Of a stretch of 64,000 nt of DNA, positions 8,184 to 18,239 are shown piece by piece. Each line of letters begins with the position of its first letter. Positions within the stretch are counted from its first letter, which is position 1. The stretch comes from Planctomycetales bacterium ZRK34 (lineage in GTDB: Bacteria; Planctomycetota; Phycisphaerae; Phycisphaerales; Zrk34): assembly GCA_014873095.1 (NCBI GenBank), contig CP050848.1, positions 806,001-870,000 of the forward strand, read 5' to 3'. The notes beneath the pieces are model-generated. The model saw only the letters and a list, made by a program, of their open reading frames with translations. It was not told where the DNA came from and made no database searches. Made by a program: the position numbers and the translations under genes.

Positions 8184-9443
8184 TTACTGAGCGAGTTTTT
8201 TTCCGGCGACCAGGTCGTCGAGTTCGCCGGCGAGTTGGGCTTTGAGGTCGGGCAGCAGGCCGACGTGGACGACCTGGACGGTGCCGTCGCGGTCGATGAT
8301 GACGGTCTGCGGGATGCCTTTGACCTGGTACTTGTCGGCGATGGAGCCGTCGGTGTCCATCAGCACGTTGACGTCGAGCTTGCGGGCCTTGAGGAACTTC
8401 TCGATCTTCGGTTTGTCCTCGCGGAGATTCACCGCGTAGAGCACGACGTTTTTACCCTTGTAGTCGGTGACGACCGACTCGATGATCGGCATGGCGCGGA
8501 CACACGGGCCGCACCACGTGGCCCAGAAGTCGAGCACGACGATGTCCTTGCCCTTGTGATCCGACAGCGTGCGTTGGGCGCCGTCGAGCGTGGCGAGGGT
8601 GAAGTCCGGGGCGGCGGCGCCGACGAGCCCGTGCTGCGGCGGGCGGTTTTCCTGGAAGAAGCTGTCGACCTTCTCAGCGCCGGCGGGCGGGGCGAAGGCG
8701 AACGCATCGTCGGCGAGTTTGGCGTTGGGCTCAAGGTCCTTGGTGTACAGCGTCATCTCGAGTTTGATGTTCTGCCCTGCATCGTGCGCCCGCTTGGCAA
8801 TCGCCGACATATCCGGGCGAACCTGCAACAACTGCGGCTCGTCGCCGGCGGCGATCCAGAACTCCCAACTCGACTGCCCGTCGCCGAGCCGCAGGTGGTG
8901 ACAATCGACGCCGTCGACAGGCTGCTTGCCGAGGTAATCCGCCTGTTCGGCGGGCTTGGTCAGCGCGGTGTAGGGATCGCTGGTCATCAGGCTGCCGACG
9001 ACGCGCCCGATCATGCTCGAGAGCATGCCCACGAGTTGATGGTTGATCGTGTCGTCGAGCGTCTTGGGCGCATCGGAGACGGTGTACTTGTTGATCGGGC
9101 CGACGTAGATGGTCAGGTGCTCGCCGTCGTTGACGATGGTCGACCAGCGGTCGGCATCGGCGCCGATGGGTTTCATCATGAAGTGGTTGGGCCGCTTCAT
9201 GGCGAATTTGAATTGCGTGTTCAGATTCTGAGTTTGGTTCGGGATCGAGCGCACGAGTTTCGCCCCGCCGAGCAGGGCCATCGAATCCATCGCCTTGTAA
9301 TAATCGCTCATCGCATGCAGCACCTTGTCCGCCTGCGGATCGATCTGTGGGGAATCGTCGGCTGCACGGACCGGCGTCATGCCCCACAACATACTCAGAC
9401 ACAACGCCGCCCAAACCGCGGTGCGTGTGAACCTTACTTGCAT
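8184..9443 (-). CDS. Exported DUF2092-like plus TlpA-type thioredoxin fusion
   Basis: The protein has 419 aa. A signal peptide (residues 1-27, ending P-V-R-A-A) is followed by a DUF2092-like/LolA-like beta-rich domain (~35-260) and then a redoxin domain (~275-415). The redoxin part contains FWATWCGPCVRAMP with the active CxxC near residue 310, and the cis-Pro segment GIPQTVIIDRDG. It is probably a periplasmic thiol:disulfide protein coupled to a lipid- or ligand-binding-like domain. It is divergent from the permease at 9573. Redox activity is well supported by motifs; the job of the first domain is unknown. Confidence 0.85.
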   Translation of the reverse strand: MQVRFTRTAVWAALCLSMLWGMTPVRAADDSPQIDPQADKVLHAMSDYYKAMDSMALLGGAKLVRSIPNQTQNLNTQFKFAMKRPNHFMMKPIGADADRWSTIVNDGEHLTIYVGPINKYTVSDAPKTLDDTINHQLVGMLSSMIGRVVGSLMTSDPYTALTKPAEQADYLGKQPVDGVDCHHLRLGDGQSSWEFWIAAGDEPQLLQVRPDMSAIAKRAHDAGQNIKLEMTLYTKDLEPNAKLADDAFAFAPPAGAEKVDSFFQENRPPQHGLVGAAAPDFTLATLDGAQRTLSDHKGKDIVVLDFWATWCGPCVRAMPIIESVVTDYKGKNVVLYAVNLREDKPKIEKFLKARKLDVNVLMDTDGSIADKYQVKGIPQTVIIDRDGTVQVVHVGLLPDLKAQLAGELDDLVAGKKLAQ

Positions 9444-9572
9444 ATGCCAGACTCCCAGCGATAAGTCACTGATTTTCCATACGTCAAACGCTCATCATAA
9501 CCGATATCTATTACGCGGCACGATCGGGGCTTGTTCAGACCCGCCCCTGCCCCGCCCGGCCCGGAGAACGCC

Positions 9573-10478
9573 ATGCGATTGATGCTACTGGTTTTGTCAA
9601 TCATCGCGATGACCGTCGGATTCGGCCTGCTGGAAGGGTCCGACCCCCAATCCGCCGGCGGCGTGGGCATCTATTTCGCCCAGTACTTCGCCACTTCCCT
9701 TGAACACAGCGGGGCGATGCTGCTGATCGTCGCGGCGGTGGCGATCACGATGCGGCGCGACCGCGGGGCGGACCTGTCAGCTGCGTCGGTGTGCGTGCTG
9801 GCGGCGGCGGTGATGCATTACGCCACGTCATACATGCCGCTGTGGGCTGCCGCCGTGCCGATCGGGTTGGCGATGGCGGTGGGCCTCGGCGGGTTCAACG
9901 CGCTGCTGATCAGGCGCGTGCGCACCGCCCCGATGCTGATCACGCTGGGCATGATGTTGCTCGCATGGTGCGGCGCGATGGTGGTGGTCAAGCAAACCGC
10001 GGCTGATCCGCTGTATTCCGATCGGCTGCTGGCGCAGCTGGTTCGGCCGGTGTTCATCGGGCCTTTGGCAGGCGGTGTGTTCGCGATGCTGTATCTGCTG
10101 CAGCGATTCACGCCGCTGATCCATCGGGCCTGGGCGCTGTACCCGCTCAGCGGATTGCTCGCCGGCGGCGCGGCACTGATGCACCTTTCCGCCCACGGCC
10201 AGGCTCAACCCGATCTGATCATCGACCTTGAGTTGGCCGGCTTCGTGGCCGCCCTGCTCGGCGGCATGCGACTGACCGAAACGCGCGGGTGTCTGCTGGC
10301 CGCCCTGCTGGCGGGGATGAACCTCGCGGTGCTGCGCGAAGGTTGCATCAGTCTGCAGGCTCGACTCGGCGACGGGCTGCCGCTGTCGCCCCGAGCGGTG
10401 AACTTATTGGCCCTGACGGGGCTGGCCCTGCTGATCTTGGGGATTCGATGGCGAAAAGCCCGCCGCGCCGCGCGTTGA
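9573..10478 (+). CDS. RbsC-type (BPD_transp_2) ABC transporter permease, orphan
   Basis: This is a 301-aa polytopic membrane protein with about eight hydrophobic segments. The stretch R-G-A-D-L-S-A-A-S-V-C-V-L matches the G-x-D-L-S-x-G-S signature of ribose/xylose-type permeases, and later N-A-L-L-I-R-R-V-R-T-A-P-M-L-I-T-L-G fits the same family. The ATG at 9573 follows GGAG at 8-nt spacing; a longer frame to 9531 is proline-rich and not family-like. No ATPase or sugar-binding protein gene is near, so either partners are distant or the gene has changed role. The last ~100 residues are less conserved-looking. Confidence 0.78.
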   Translation: MRLMLLVLSIIAMTVGFGLLEGSDPQSAGGVGIYFAQYFATSLEHSGAMLLIVAAVAITMRRDRGADLSAASVCVLAAAVMHYATSYMPLWAAAVPIGLAMAVGLGGFNALLIRRVRTAPMLITLGMMLLAWCGAMVVVKQTAADPLYSDRLLAQLVRPVFIGPLAGGVFAMLYLLQRFTPLIHRAWALYPLSGLLAGGAALMHLSAHGQAQPDLIIDLELAGFVAALLGGMRLTETRGCLLAALLAGMNLAVLREGCISLQARLGDGLPLSPRAVNLLALTGLALLILGIRWRKARRAAR

Positions 10479-10642
10479 GCCCGCTGAAACATGACGGAAC
10501 ATGCCTCGCAGGCAGACCGCTTCGGCGCCCTGCAAATTCTCATATCTTCAAAATTCATGGGGCTTAGACGTTCTCGCCGAAGTTTTTCAGACATTACATT
10601 TGCTTTTTGGATAGTTATATCGTGCTTTTAGGGAAAGCCCTG
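10479..10642. other. Start of a 0.8 kb gene-poor intergenic region
   Basis: No supported gene is seen between 10479 and 11276 other than the two tiny ORFs and hairpins listed separately. The first part is AT-richer near 10585-10625 and may hold a promoter reading rightwards. No hexamer pair is good enough to claim. The right part (10886-11276) shows only a short GGGGT/ACCCC hairpin near 11250-11270, just past the end of the sigma54 activator gene. Confidence 0.4.
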
Positions 10643-10681
10643 ATGAACACTCAGAAACCAATGTACGAACACAAACAGTAG
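10643..10681 (+). CDS. Tiny ORF 1 (12 codons)
   Basis: The peptide reads MNTQKPMYEHKQ and ends in TAG at 10679-10681. The stop codon overlaps the Shine-Dalgarno sequence of the next tiny ORF. An AGGGA stands about 10 nt upstream of the ATG. The internal run ATGTACGAACACAA resembles the start of tiny ORF 2 (ATGTACCAACGCAA), which hints at a local duplication. It is too short to judge by codon use. It could be a leader peptide, part of a small RNA, or chance. Confidence 0.25.
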   Translation: MNTQKPMYEHKQ

Positions 10682-10691
10682 GAGGTGCCCC

Positions 10692-10730
10692 ATGTACCAA
10701 CGCAAGGTGCGTAAACCGAAGAACGTCTGA
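10692..10730 (+). CDS. Tiny basic ORF 2 with an ideal ribosome site (12 codons)
   Basis: The peptide reads MYQRKVRKPKNV and ends in TGA. It is preceded by AGGAGGT at 5-nt spacing, one of the strongest ribosome sites in the window. Five of 12 residues are Lys or Arg. Downstream lie a 12-bp-arm hairpin (10761-10820) and a terminator-like hairpin (10855-10885), so the whole could be a short transcript of ~250 nt with a translated leader. It does not match a ribosomal protein I recognise. Function unknown. Confidence 0.35.
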   Translation: MYQRKVRKPKNV

Positions 10731-10760
10731 TTCGAGGCAGAACCAAAACCCAAGTCATGT

Positions 10761-10820
10761 TGACACAACCGCCCCGGCTGCGCCCGCTGATGTCCGGCCC
10801 AGCCTCGAGCGGTTGTGTCA
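10761..10820. other. Large hairpin with perfect 12-bp outer arms
   Basis: TGACACAACCGC (10761-10772) and GCGGTTGTGTCA (10809-10820) are perfect reverse complements. Inside, GGCTG and CAGCC can extend the structure. TTTTC follows on the plus strand. It lies 30 bp after tiny ORF 2 and may be part of a structured small RNA. Confidence 0.65.
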
Positions 10821-10854
10821 TTTTCAGACCAGGGCGAACACCGCGCATGTAAAA

Positions 10855-10885
10855 GCCCGAATCGTCAACCTTGGACGATTCGGGC
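10855..10885. terminator. Terminator-like hairpin, bidirectional
   Basis: GCCCGAATCGTC (10855-10866) pairs perfectly with GACGATTCGGGC (10874-10885) around a 7-nt loop. Four A residues precede it on the plus strand, giving a TTTT tail on the minus strand. The plus-strand tail CTTCTGCTG is only weakly T-rich. Confidence 0.7.
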
Positions 10886-11276
10886 CTTCTGCTGCCCGCA
10901 TGGGTCGCCGGCTGTCCGACGAAGCTGCGGCTGCGTTCGATCGTCTGATCAAACAACCAACCACCTGCCTGCGCCGCCATCATCTAACCCTCCGCCCCTG
11001 TCAGGAACGGTGCGACGCAGTTGCCATGCGGCCCTGCTCAATTCCAACAGGACCCGTGGATTCAGTCGCCGGTCCGATCCTCCAACCGGCCCGGCGATGA
11101 ATCCACATGACGCACATCGCAAGGGCCGTGCCAGATCGCGCAACTCACAGCCCCCTGACAAAACGTCAGATATTCTTCGAGAAAAACGGGTTAGGCATTT
11201 TCCTGATGCGCCCGGACTGGGTAATTTTACCCACCGAGGTGGTCTCAGGGTTGGGGTCTGCCACCCCAGCGAGATG

Positions 11277-12830
11277 TCATTTGGGGCGCTTGAGGCCGTA
11301 CTTCTTGATGCGGTAGCGGAGGTGGTCGCGGCTGATGCCCAGCGTGCGGGCGGCGGCGGATTGGTTCCAGCGGGTCTCGTTCAACGCCTTGACGATCAGG
11401 GCCCGCTCATGCTCGGCGAGCTTGGAGGCGCTGTTGGCGTCGGCCTCGCCGTTGGCCGAGCCGGCGGAATGGGCGCGGTCGGCGGACGATGGTGATTGCT
11501 CGACAATCTCGCGGGGCAAGACCTCGACACCGATGCCGCCGCTGGCGCCGGCCAGCAGGGTGCAGCGCTCCACGACGTTGCGCAGTTCACGGATGTTGCC
11601 GGGCCAGTCGTACTGCATCAGCGCCGACAGGGCTGCATCGGTCACCATCGGCGGGGCCACGCCCAGACTCGGCGCGATCTGCTTGACGAAGTGTTCGATC
11701 AGCAGCGGCAGGTCTTCGATGCGATCGCGCAGCGGCGGCAGCTCGATCGGAAAGACATTCAGCCGATAGTAGAGATCTTCACGAAAGCGGCCGGCCTCCA
11801 TCTCGCGTTTCAGGTCACGATTGGTGGCCGCGACGATGCGAACATCGCTGGTGATCGTCTTGGTTCCGCCGACGCGGACAAACTCACGCTCCTGAATCAC
11901 GCGCAGCAGCTTCACCTGTATCGCCGGGCTGATCTCACCGATCTCGTCGAGAAAGAGCGTCCCGCCGGAGGCCAGCTCGAAGCGGCCGAGCTTCTGAGCG
12001 GTCGCCCCGGTGAAGGCGCCCTTCTCGTGGCCGAACAACTCGGACTCCAACAGCGTCTCGGGCAGCGCGGCACAGTTGATGGCGATGAAGGGTTTGTCCC
12101 GGCGTTCGGAATAATCATGGATGCTGCGGGCGGCGAGTTCCTTGCCGGTGCCGGTCTCGCCGTACAGCAACACGGTGGCGTTGGACAGGGCGACCTTGCG
12201 GCACATTTCGATGGCGTGGTTGATCGCGGCAGACTGCCCGACGGGGCGATCCGCCTGTCGGCCGGCGGCGTGGCCGATGTTCTGACGCGAGACCCGGTCG
12301 TAGGCCTGCGCGCTGGCCAGCGCCGCTGAGACCATGTTGGCGAACACCTCGAACAACTCCAGGTCGCGCCGATTGAACGCTTCACGGTCGACCGGATTCA
12401 ACACCTCGACCACGCCGAGCACCTGGTCCTGATGGATCAGCGGGGCGGCGAGGATGCCGCGTGTGCGCATCTGGGTTTTGGCGTCGATGCCCGGGAAGAA
12501 GTGGCGGTTGGCGCGGACGTCGTTGACGCACATGGCCCGGCGGTTTTTCACCGCCTGGCCGGCGATGCCGAGTTCGGCGTCGAAGCGCTCGCCGACGATC
12601 GCCTCAGCCCCGGGGCCAATCGCCGTGGCGAAGACCAGCTTCTTGCGCGGCTCGTCAAACAGCAGCACGCTGGCGCCCTCGGCCTGAAGCACCGCGGCGG
12701 CGTGCTCGGCGAGTCGTGTGAACACCGCCTCCAATTCAAACTCACCGATGATCGCACGGCTGGCGTCGACCAGCGCCATCAACGTCGAGCGATCCAGTTG
12801 TGCGGCGGTTTGATCCATAAGCGCGGACAA
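11277..12830 (-). CDS. Sigma54-dependent activator with N-terminal GAF domain
   Basis: This is a 517-aa bacterial enhancer-binding protein. Residues ~15-185 form a GAF sensor domain. The AAA+ domain (~205-430) carries Walker A GETGTGKE, the sigma54-contact loop GAFTGA (~271-276), Walker [11 protein letters not shown] and an arginine-finger region. A Fis-type HTH closes the protein ([14 protein letters not shown]). Such proteins bind upstream sites and open RNA polymerase-sigma54 promoters in response to a signal sensed by the GAF domain. No receiver domain is present. The target operon and signal are not apparent; no sigma54 promoter was found close by. Confidence 0.95.
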   Translation of the reverse strand: MSALMDQTAAQLDRSTLMALVDASRAIIGEFELEAVFTRLAEHAAAVLQAEGASVLLFDEPRKKLVFATAIGPGAEAIVGERFDAELGIAGQAVKNRRAMCVNDVRANRHFFPGIDAKTQMRTRGILAAPLIHQDQVLGVVEVLNPVDREAFNRRDLELFEVFANMVSAALASAQAYDRVSRQNIGHAAGRQADRPVGQSAAINHAIEMCRKVALSNATVLLYGETGTGKELAARSIHDYSERRDKPFIAINCAALPETLLESELFGHEKGAFTGATAQKLGRFELASGGTLFLDEIGEISPAIQVKLLRVIQEREFVRVGGTKTITSDVRIVAATNRDLKREMEAGRFREDLYYRLNVFPIELPPLRDRIEDLPLLIEHFVKQIAPSLGVAPPMVTDAALSALMQYDWPGNIRELRNVVERCTLLAGASGGIGVEVLPREIVEQSPSSADRAHSAGSANGEADANSASKLAEHERALIVKALNETRWNQSAAARTLGISRDHLRYRIKKYGLKRPK

Positions 12831-12905
12831 GGCGGTCAGAAGGCTGCGGTAAGGCGACCATTATAGACCAACTCGCCGCCGGTTGCAGCAGCCCGGTCGC
12901 CGCGC

Positions 12906-12941
12906 AAAAACACACCGCGCCGCAGGCCGCGACGCGGTGTG
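12906..12941 (-). terminator. Rho-independent terminator after the small lipoprotein gene
   Basis: CACACCGCG (12911-12919) pairs with CGCGGTGTG (12933-12941). Reading leftwards the stem is followed by TTTTT (12910-12906). It separates the small lipoprotein gene from the sigma54 activator gene, so these are not co-transcribed to the end. Confidence 0.85.
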
Positions 12942-12973
12942 AGGGTTTGCTTATCAAGCCGAAGGTCGGCCGA

Positions 12974-13183
12974 TCAGTTGGTCGCGTCCTTGACGGCGTC
13001 CTTGACTTCTTCCGCAGCGTCTTCGGCCTTGTCCTTGGCGGTGTCTGCGGCGTCTTCCATCTTGTCCTTGGCGTCGTCCACCATCTTCTCGGTGTCGGAC
13101 TTCTTCTCACAACCGGTCATCACGCCGGTGAAGCCCACCGTCAGCGAAGCGCCGAGAACCAACATCATCAGTGTGCGGATCAT
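12974..13183 (-). CDS. Small Ala/Lys/Asp-rich lipoprotein
   Basis: This is a 69-aa predicted lipoprotein. The leader ends T-G-V-M-T-G-C, giving a lipidated Cys near residue 25. The mature part is a regular amphipathic helix of repeating D-A-K-D-K and A-E-D-A units with period near 11, reminiscent of LEA-like or CsbD-like helices and of alanine-zipper lipoproteins. It may act as an envelope spacer or stress protein; this is inference. A clear terminator follows at 12906-12941 and a GGAGT ribosome site lies just before the ATG, so it looks monocistronic and well expressed. Confidence 0.8.
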   Translation of the reverse strand: MIRTLMMLVLGASLTVGFTGVMTGCEKKSDTEKMVDDAKDKMEDAADTAKDKAEDAAEEVKDAVKDATN

Positions 13184-13316
13184 ACGAGACTCCTTCCGGA
13201 ATTCGGAAATTAGAGTTGTTCAAACCGCGGCGCCGGACACCAGCGCCGCGTCCATGTGCTTTCTGTCACAACGACTGCGACAGTACATTCTACCGTATAC
13301 CGCGGCAAACGCCACC

Positions 13317-14807
<1,491 letters not shown>

Positions 14808-14868
14808 TTATCGGGTCTGGGGGGCGTTGTCAACATCGGGTGTTTGCGTTGCGCAAGCATCATCGCCC

Positions 14869-14919
14869 TAGCCGGGCCGCTACGCAGCCCAAGGCCAGGG
14901 CCGCGTAGCGACCCGGCTA
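14869..14919. repeat. TAGCCGGGTCGCTACGC-family palindrome, copy 1
   Basis: A 17-bp arm at 14869-14885 pairs with TAGCCGGGTCGCTACGC read backwards at 14903-14919, with one mismatch. A shortened relative is at 33078-33104 after dnaA. It lies in the divergent gap between guaB and the DUF4304-like gene. Confidence 0.8.
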
Positions 14920-15013
14920 TTCACAACCGTCACCCACGAGAGGTTCAAGGAGTGCAAACCGATAGCTGTTAACCCTAAGATGTATAGATCGACGTATACT
15001 ATACTATCATGCG

Positions 15014-15616
15014 GTGACTCGTGAATACCACGATGTTATTCGGATTCAATACAACCGGCTGGGGGATATCGCGATAGTTTCCGAGTACAGCAAGATCGTT
15101 CGAGCGGGATTCGACAACGCCTGCAGAAGTTTCGGAGAACGGATTGCGCCATTCGGATTTCAAGGCACAAAACGACGATTCTGGGTGCGGCTGAATTCGG
15201 ATTCGGCTGACACTATTTATTTTCATCGCAGCGGTGAGACCTATGGGGCCCCCATCTGTGCCGAAGTTGATATCCGTGTTGAATGCTCGTTATACATATT
15301 GGATGCACCGCTCGACACGGCTTATATTCATGGACCGGTGAGCGATGCCGTGGTTTCCCGAAAAAATCGATATCATCTTCGGTTCAACGCCAAGTCCGGT
15401 AGTATGTTTGAGCGGTGCATCGATGACCTTGTTCGGTTTTTTGAAGATCACTGTGAGCCGTGGTTTATGCGTTGTGCAAACTTGAACGCGCTGGCCAGGT
15501 GGCCGAACAGGATTCTGTCGCGGCAAGAAAGACTCGCACTCCAAAAATTGCTACGAGCAGGACCATCGCCCGAGCAGCGCACCCACACCTTGAAGCGGCT
15601 CGGCCTGAAGAAGTGA
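15014..15616 (+). CDS. DUF4304-like protein of unknown function
   Basis: The protein has 200 aa and starts at a GTG, because the ATG at 15009 is out of frame and stops at once. The pattern F-x-x-A-C-R-S-F-G-E-R-I-A-P-F-G-F followed by R-R-F-W-V-R-L and later beta strands resembles DUF4304-type proteins. No catalytic motif is visible. Codon use and base composition are AT-richer than neighbours, and the upstream region (TATACTATACTATC around 14993-15006) is AT-rich, suggesting recent acquisition. It could equally be an unrelated lineage-specific gene. Confidence 0.65.
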   Translation: MTREYHDVIRIQYNRLGDIAIVSEYSKIVRAGFDNACRSFGERIAPFGFQGTKRRFWVRLNSDSADTIYFHRSGETYGAPICAEVDIRVECSLYILDAPLDTAYIHGPVSDAVVSRKNRYHLRFNAKSGSMFERCIDDLVRFFEDHCEPWFMRCANLNALARWPNRILSRQERLALQKLLRAGPSPEQRTHTLKRLGLKK

Positions 15617-15720
15617 AGGCGATGGACGCCTTCGATGATACGGTAAGATTGACTGATTTCATGACATCAACGATTCTGATGTCACCCGCCGGCATCGCTT
15701 GTTCACATTCGGAGCAACCC

Positions 15721-16485
15721 ATGAGCCCCAAGTCCCCCCGCTGGACGCGTCGCGGCATGCTCGGCGCCTCGGTCACCTCGCTGGCCGCCTGCGCCGCAAG
15801 CCCTGATCGCTCACTCGCCGACGAGCCGCAGGCCCCGGTCACCCGCGCCATCATCACCGGCGATGAGCCCGGCTTCGTGACGCTGACCAAAGACGACTTC
15901 ACCAATGTCAACTGCGACCCGGACACCTGGTCGTGGGACGCCGACAACGTCGCCCACTGCAAGGGCACACCCGTCGGGGTCTTCCGCTCGGTCAAGCAGT
16001 ACACGAATTTCGAAGTCGTCTTCCAGTGGATGCACCTGAAGCACGCCGGCAACAGCGGGATGTTCGCCTGGTGCCCGCCGTCGGCGCTGGAGGGCCTCAA
16101 GCCCGGGCAACTCCCACCCGGCGGCATCGAGATTCAAGTCCTCGACCTCGGATACAAAGAGAACTACGAAAAAGACGGCAAGCGCAAAGCCGACTGGTTC
16201 ACCTGCCACGGGGATGTGTTCGCCGTCGGCAAGTCGCAGATGAAACCCTTCCCGCCGATCTCCCCCAACGGCCGCCGCAGCTTCCCGACACAGCAACGTT
16301 CACGCGGCATCAACCAGTGGAACCACTACTACTTCCGCTGCATCAACGGTGAAGTCCGCCTGTGGGTCAACGGCGAAGAGGTCTCCGGCGGCAACCAGTG
16401 CGAACCCCGCACCGGCCACCTCTGCCTCGAATCCGAAGGCGCCCCGCTGAAGTTCCGCAACATCCGCCTGCGCGAGCTGCCGTAA
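15721..16485 (+). CDS. DUF1080 (3-keto-disaccharide hydrolase-like) Tat-exported protein
   Basis: The protein has 254 aa, starting at ATG 15721. A twin-arginine signal (T-R-R-G-M-L-G-A) leads the protein, with a Cys in S-L-A-A-C that could also be lipidated. The mature part is the concanavalin-like DUF1080 fold: F-E-V-V-F-Q-W, G-N-S-G-M-F, G-G-I-E-I-Q-V-L-D, W-N-H-Y-Y-F-R-C-I-N-G and the closing P-L-K-F-R-N-I-R-L are family hallmarks. Some DUF1080 members hydrolyse 3-keto-glycosides; activity here is inferred from family only. It stands alone, convergent with the PDZ gene. Confidence 0.85.
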   Translation: MSPKSPRWTRRGMLGASVTSLAACAASPDRSLADEPQAPVTRAIITGDEPGFVTLTKDDFTNVNCDPDTWSWDADNVAHCKGTPVGVFRSVKQYTNFEVVFQWMHLKHAGNSGMFAWCPPSALEGLKPGQLPPGGIEIQVLDLGYKENYEKDGKRKADWFTCHGDVFAVGKSQMKPFPPISPNGRRSFPTQQRSRGINQWNHYYFRCINGEVRLWVNGEEVSGGNQCEPRTGHLCLESEGAPLKFRNIRLRELP

Positions 16486-16535
16486 GATCGTCCCCCGTTT
16501 AGCCGGCAAGCTTGCCCGCCGCGTCTGCCGATCCG

Positions 16536-16976
16536 TCAAAAGCTTAACCACCACTCACGCAGCCACCGGCGAAACCAAGTGGTCTTCAACGTCAACTCCG
16601 CAGTCAGCTCGACCTGCGGATGATCCGCCTCGCTGGACACGATCGTCAGCGTGACCTTGTCTCCGACACGACACCGCCCCACCGCATCGATCAGCGCCCG
16701 CGGGTCCGGCGTCGGTTTGCCATCGAGTTCGAGGATCACATCACCCTCCTTCACGCCCGCCTGTTCGGCCGCCTGTCCCGGGATCACCTCGACGACGACA
16801 CACCCCGCGCTGCTGCCGCTACTGATCGCCACGCCCAGCCACGGTTCAGCCCCGACCTGAAGCAACACCACGCCCCCCGCCAGAATGACCAGCACCAGGG
16901 TGATGACGATAAGCCAGGCCTGCCGATGCCTCGACGCCTGTTCCTCCCCCGACGATGGCGATTCAGTCGCAAACAT
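16536..16976 (-). CDS. Membrane-anchored single PDZ-domain protein
   Basis: The protein has 146 aa: a short charged N-terminus, one membrane helix (~20-41) and a PDZ domain (~46-132) with the carboxylate-binding-like turn L-G-V-A-I. The PDZ part is closely similar to the C-terminal PDZ of the CPBP protease directly upstream (17053-18129): both contain G-D-V-I-L, A-L-I-D-A-V-G-R and K-V-T-L-T-I in the same order. It looks like a duplicated PDZ module freed from the protease. It may compete for or present substrates; this is inference. Confidence 0.82.
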   Translation of the reverse strand: MFATESPSSGEEQASRHRQAWLIVITLVLVILAGGVVLLQVGAEPWLGVAISSGSSAGCVVVEVIPGQAAEQAGVKEGDVILELDGKPTPDPRALIDAVGRCRVGDKVTLTIVSSEADHPQVELTAELTLKTTWFRRWLREWWLSF

Positions 16977-17052
16977 GACCGACTATCCGTACATGAATCA
17001 TCCGACATGTTATTCGCAGCAAACTAACCTGATCGCGAAAATCGCACCGTGT

Positions 17053-18129
17053 CTAGTCATCCTGCTCATCAACGAGTTTCTGGTGCTGTTGCTGAGCCTG
17101 CTGCTGGACCCATTCGTACATACGGCGACGCTGCACAGACATCTTTGATGACAGTTCGACCGGCAGTTCGAGCCGCGGATGATCTGCTTGGCCTGACAAG
17201 ATGGTCAGTGTAACCTTCTCGCCCACCTCATGCCGCCCCACCGCGTCAATCAGCGCGCCGGTATTTGGTGTCGTCGTCTCATTCAATTTCAGAATGACAT
17301 CCCCCACCTTCACCCCTGCCTTGTCTGCAGCCTGATCCGGCACGACTTCGATTACACGGCAGCCGCCGTCATATGCATCATCCAGACTGACACCGAGTTG
17401 TGGTGTGGCGCCAGCCTGTAGGATGATCCATGCGATGTATCCACAGTGCGCCGTATTGTTCAGCACATGTACCCCAATCGGCGCCCACAGTGATTTGCGC
17501 CATGCGTACAACCCTCCCACCCCCACACCCATGACGAAAACAAGCACCCCCGCGTACAACCCGACCTGGTGATAAACCGCAAAAAGCACCGCTTGCAAAA
17601 GTACCGCTTTCCACACTGACATACGTTGACTGAAAGCCTTCTGCACAAAGCCGCGATAAAACACCTCTTCCGCCACCGGCCCCACCGTGCATGCCACAAA
17701 TAGATACAGCCAGATCGAGTCCGACATCCAGCCATATTCGACCAGACGATCAAATCGCGTTTGCGTGTCCAACCTCGGCCACAAGACCTGTATCGCCGTG
17801 CCAATCGCCACCAGCAAAACCGCGATCACAACCCAAGCTGCAATCGCCCAACCAGACTCGATTGCCAGCCGCTTGAGCCCGGCCCGCCCGAATGTCAGAT
17901 CAACACCTCGCCGTCGCAGATAGTATGGATAACCCAGCATCCACCCGAAGACCGACACGAACATCACCAAGCCCAGCGCATAAGCCGGCACCCCATAAAA
18001 CAACGGAATGCTGAAGATCAACACGGCCAACACAACCAGCCCGAGGATCGCCTCGCTCACCCGCGGCGGGCGTCGTTCCGCCATCGATTCATTCGCCCGG
18101 AATGGCATAGCAGTATGAGACATGTGCAA
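17053..18129 (-). CDS. CPBP-family intramembrane protease with C-terminal PDZ domain
   Basis: This is a polytopic membrane protein of 358 aa. The CPBP (Abi/CAAX-type) motifs are intact: E154-E155-x3-R159 in PVAEEVFYRG, then AVYHQ (His 187) and the final H221-x2-N224. These residues form the glutamate/histidine active site in Rce1-like proteases. Residues ~245-330 are a PDZ domain and the last ~25 residues are Gln-rich and charged. CPBP-PDZ fusions are uncommon. The PDZ domain should lie on one membrane face and gate substrate access, as in HtrA or RseP; that is inference. A PDZ-only paralog follows 76 bp downstream. Confidence 0.9.
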   Translation of the reverse strand: MHMSHTAMPFRANESMAERRPPRVSEAILGLVVLAVLIFSIPLFYGVPAYALGLVMFVSVFGWMLGYPYYLRRRGVDLTFGRAGLKRLAIESGWAIAAWVVIAVLLVAIGTAIQVLWPRLDTQTRFDRLVEYGWMSDSIWLYLFVACTVGPVAEEVFYRGFVQKAFSQRMSVWKAVLLQAVLFAVYHQVGLYAGVLVFVMGVGVGGLYAWRKSLWAPIGVHVLNNTAHCGYIAWIILQAGATPQLGVSLDDAYDGGCRVIEVVPDQAADKAGVKVGDVILKLNETTTPNTGALIDAVGRHEVGEKVTLTILSGQADHPRLELPVELSSKMSVQRRRMYEWVQQQAQQQHQKLVDEQDD

Positions 18130-18239
18130 TGAATTATCACAATCTCAGCCTCATTCAGCAACTGCGCTTCGCCCTTAAAACAACAAGCTCACCCTCCCCA
18201 AACACGCCTCACAGTTCAACCAGCGTTAGCCTTACCAAC

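Noticed and set aside
10692-10730. Tiny basic ORF as a ribosomal protein such as bL36 or bTHX
   Set aside because: Too short, with no zinc-binding cysteines and no match to those sequences.
11100-11276. Sigma54 promoter near the sigma54 activator
   Set aside because: GTGCCA and GCGCAA near 11129-11144 are in the wrong order and spacing for the GG-N10-GC consensus.
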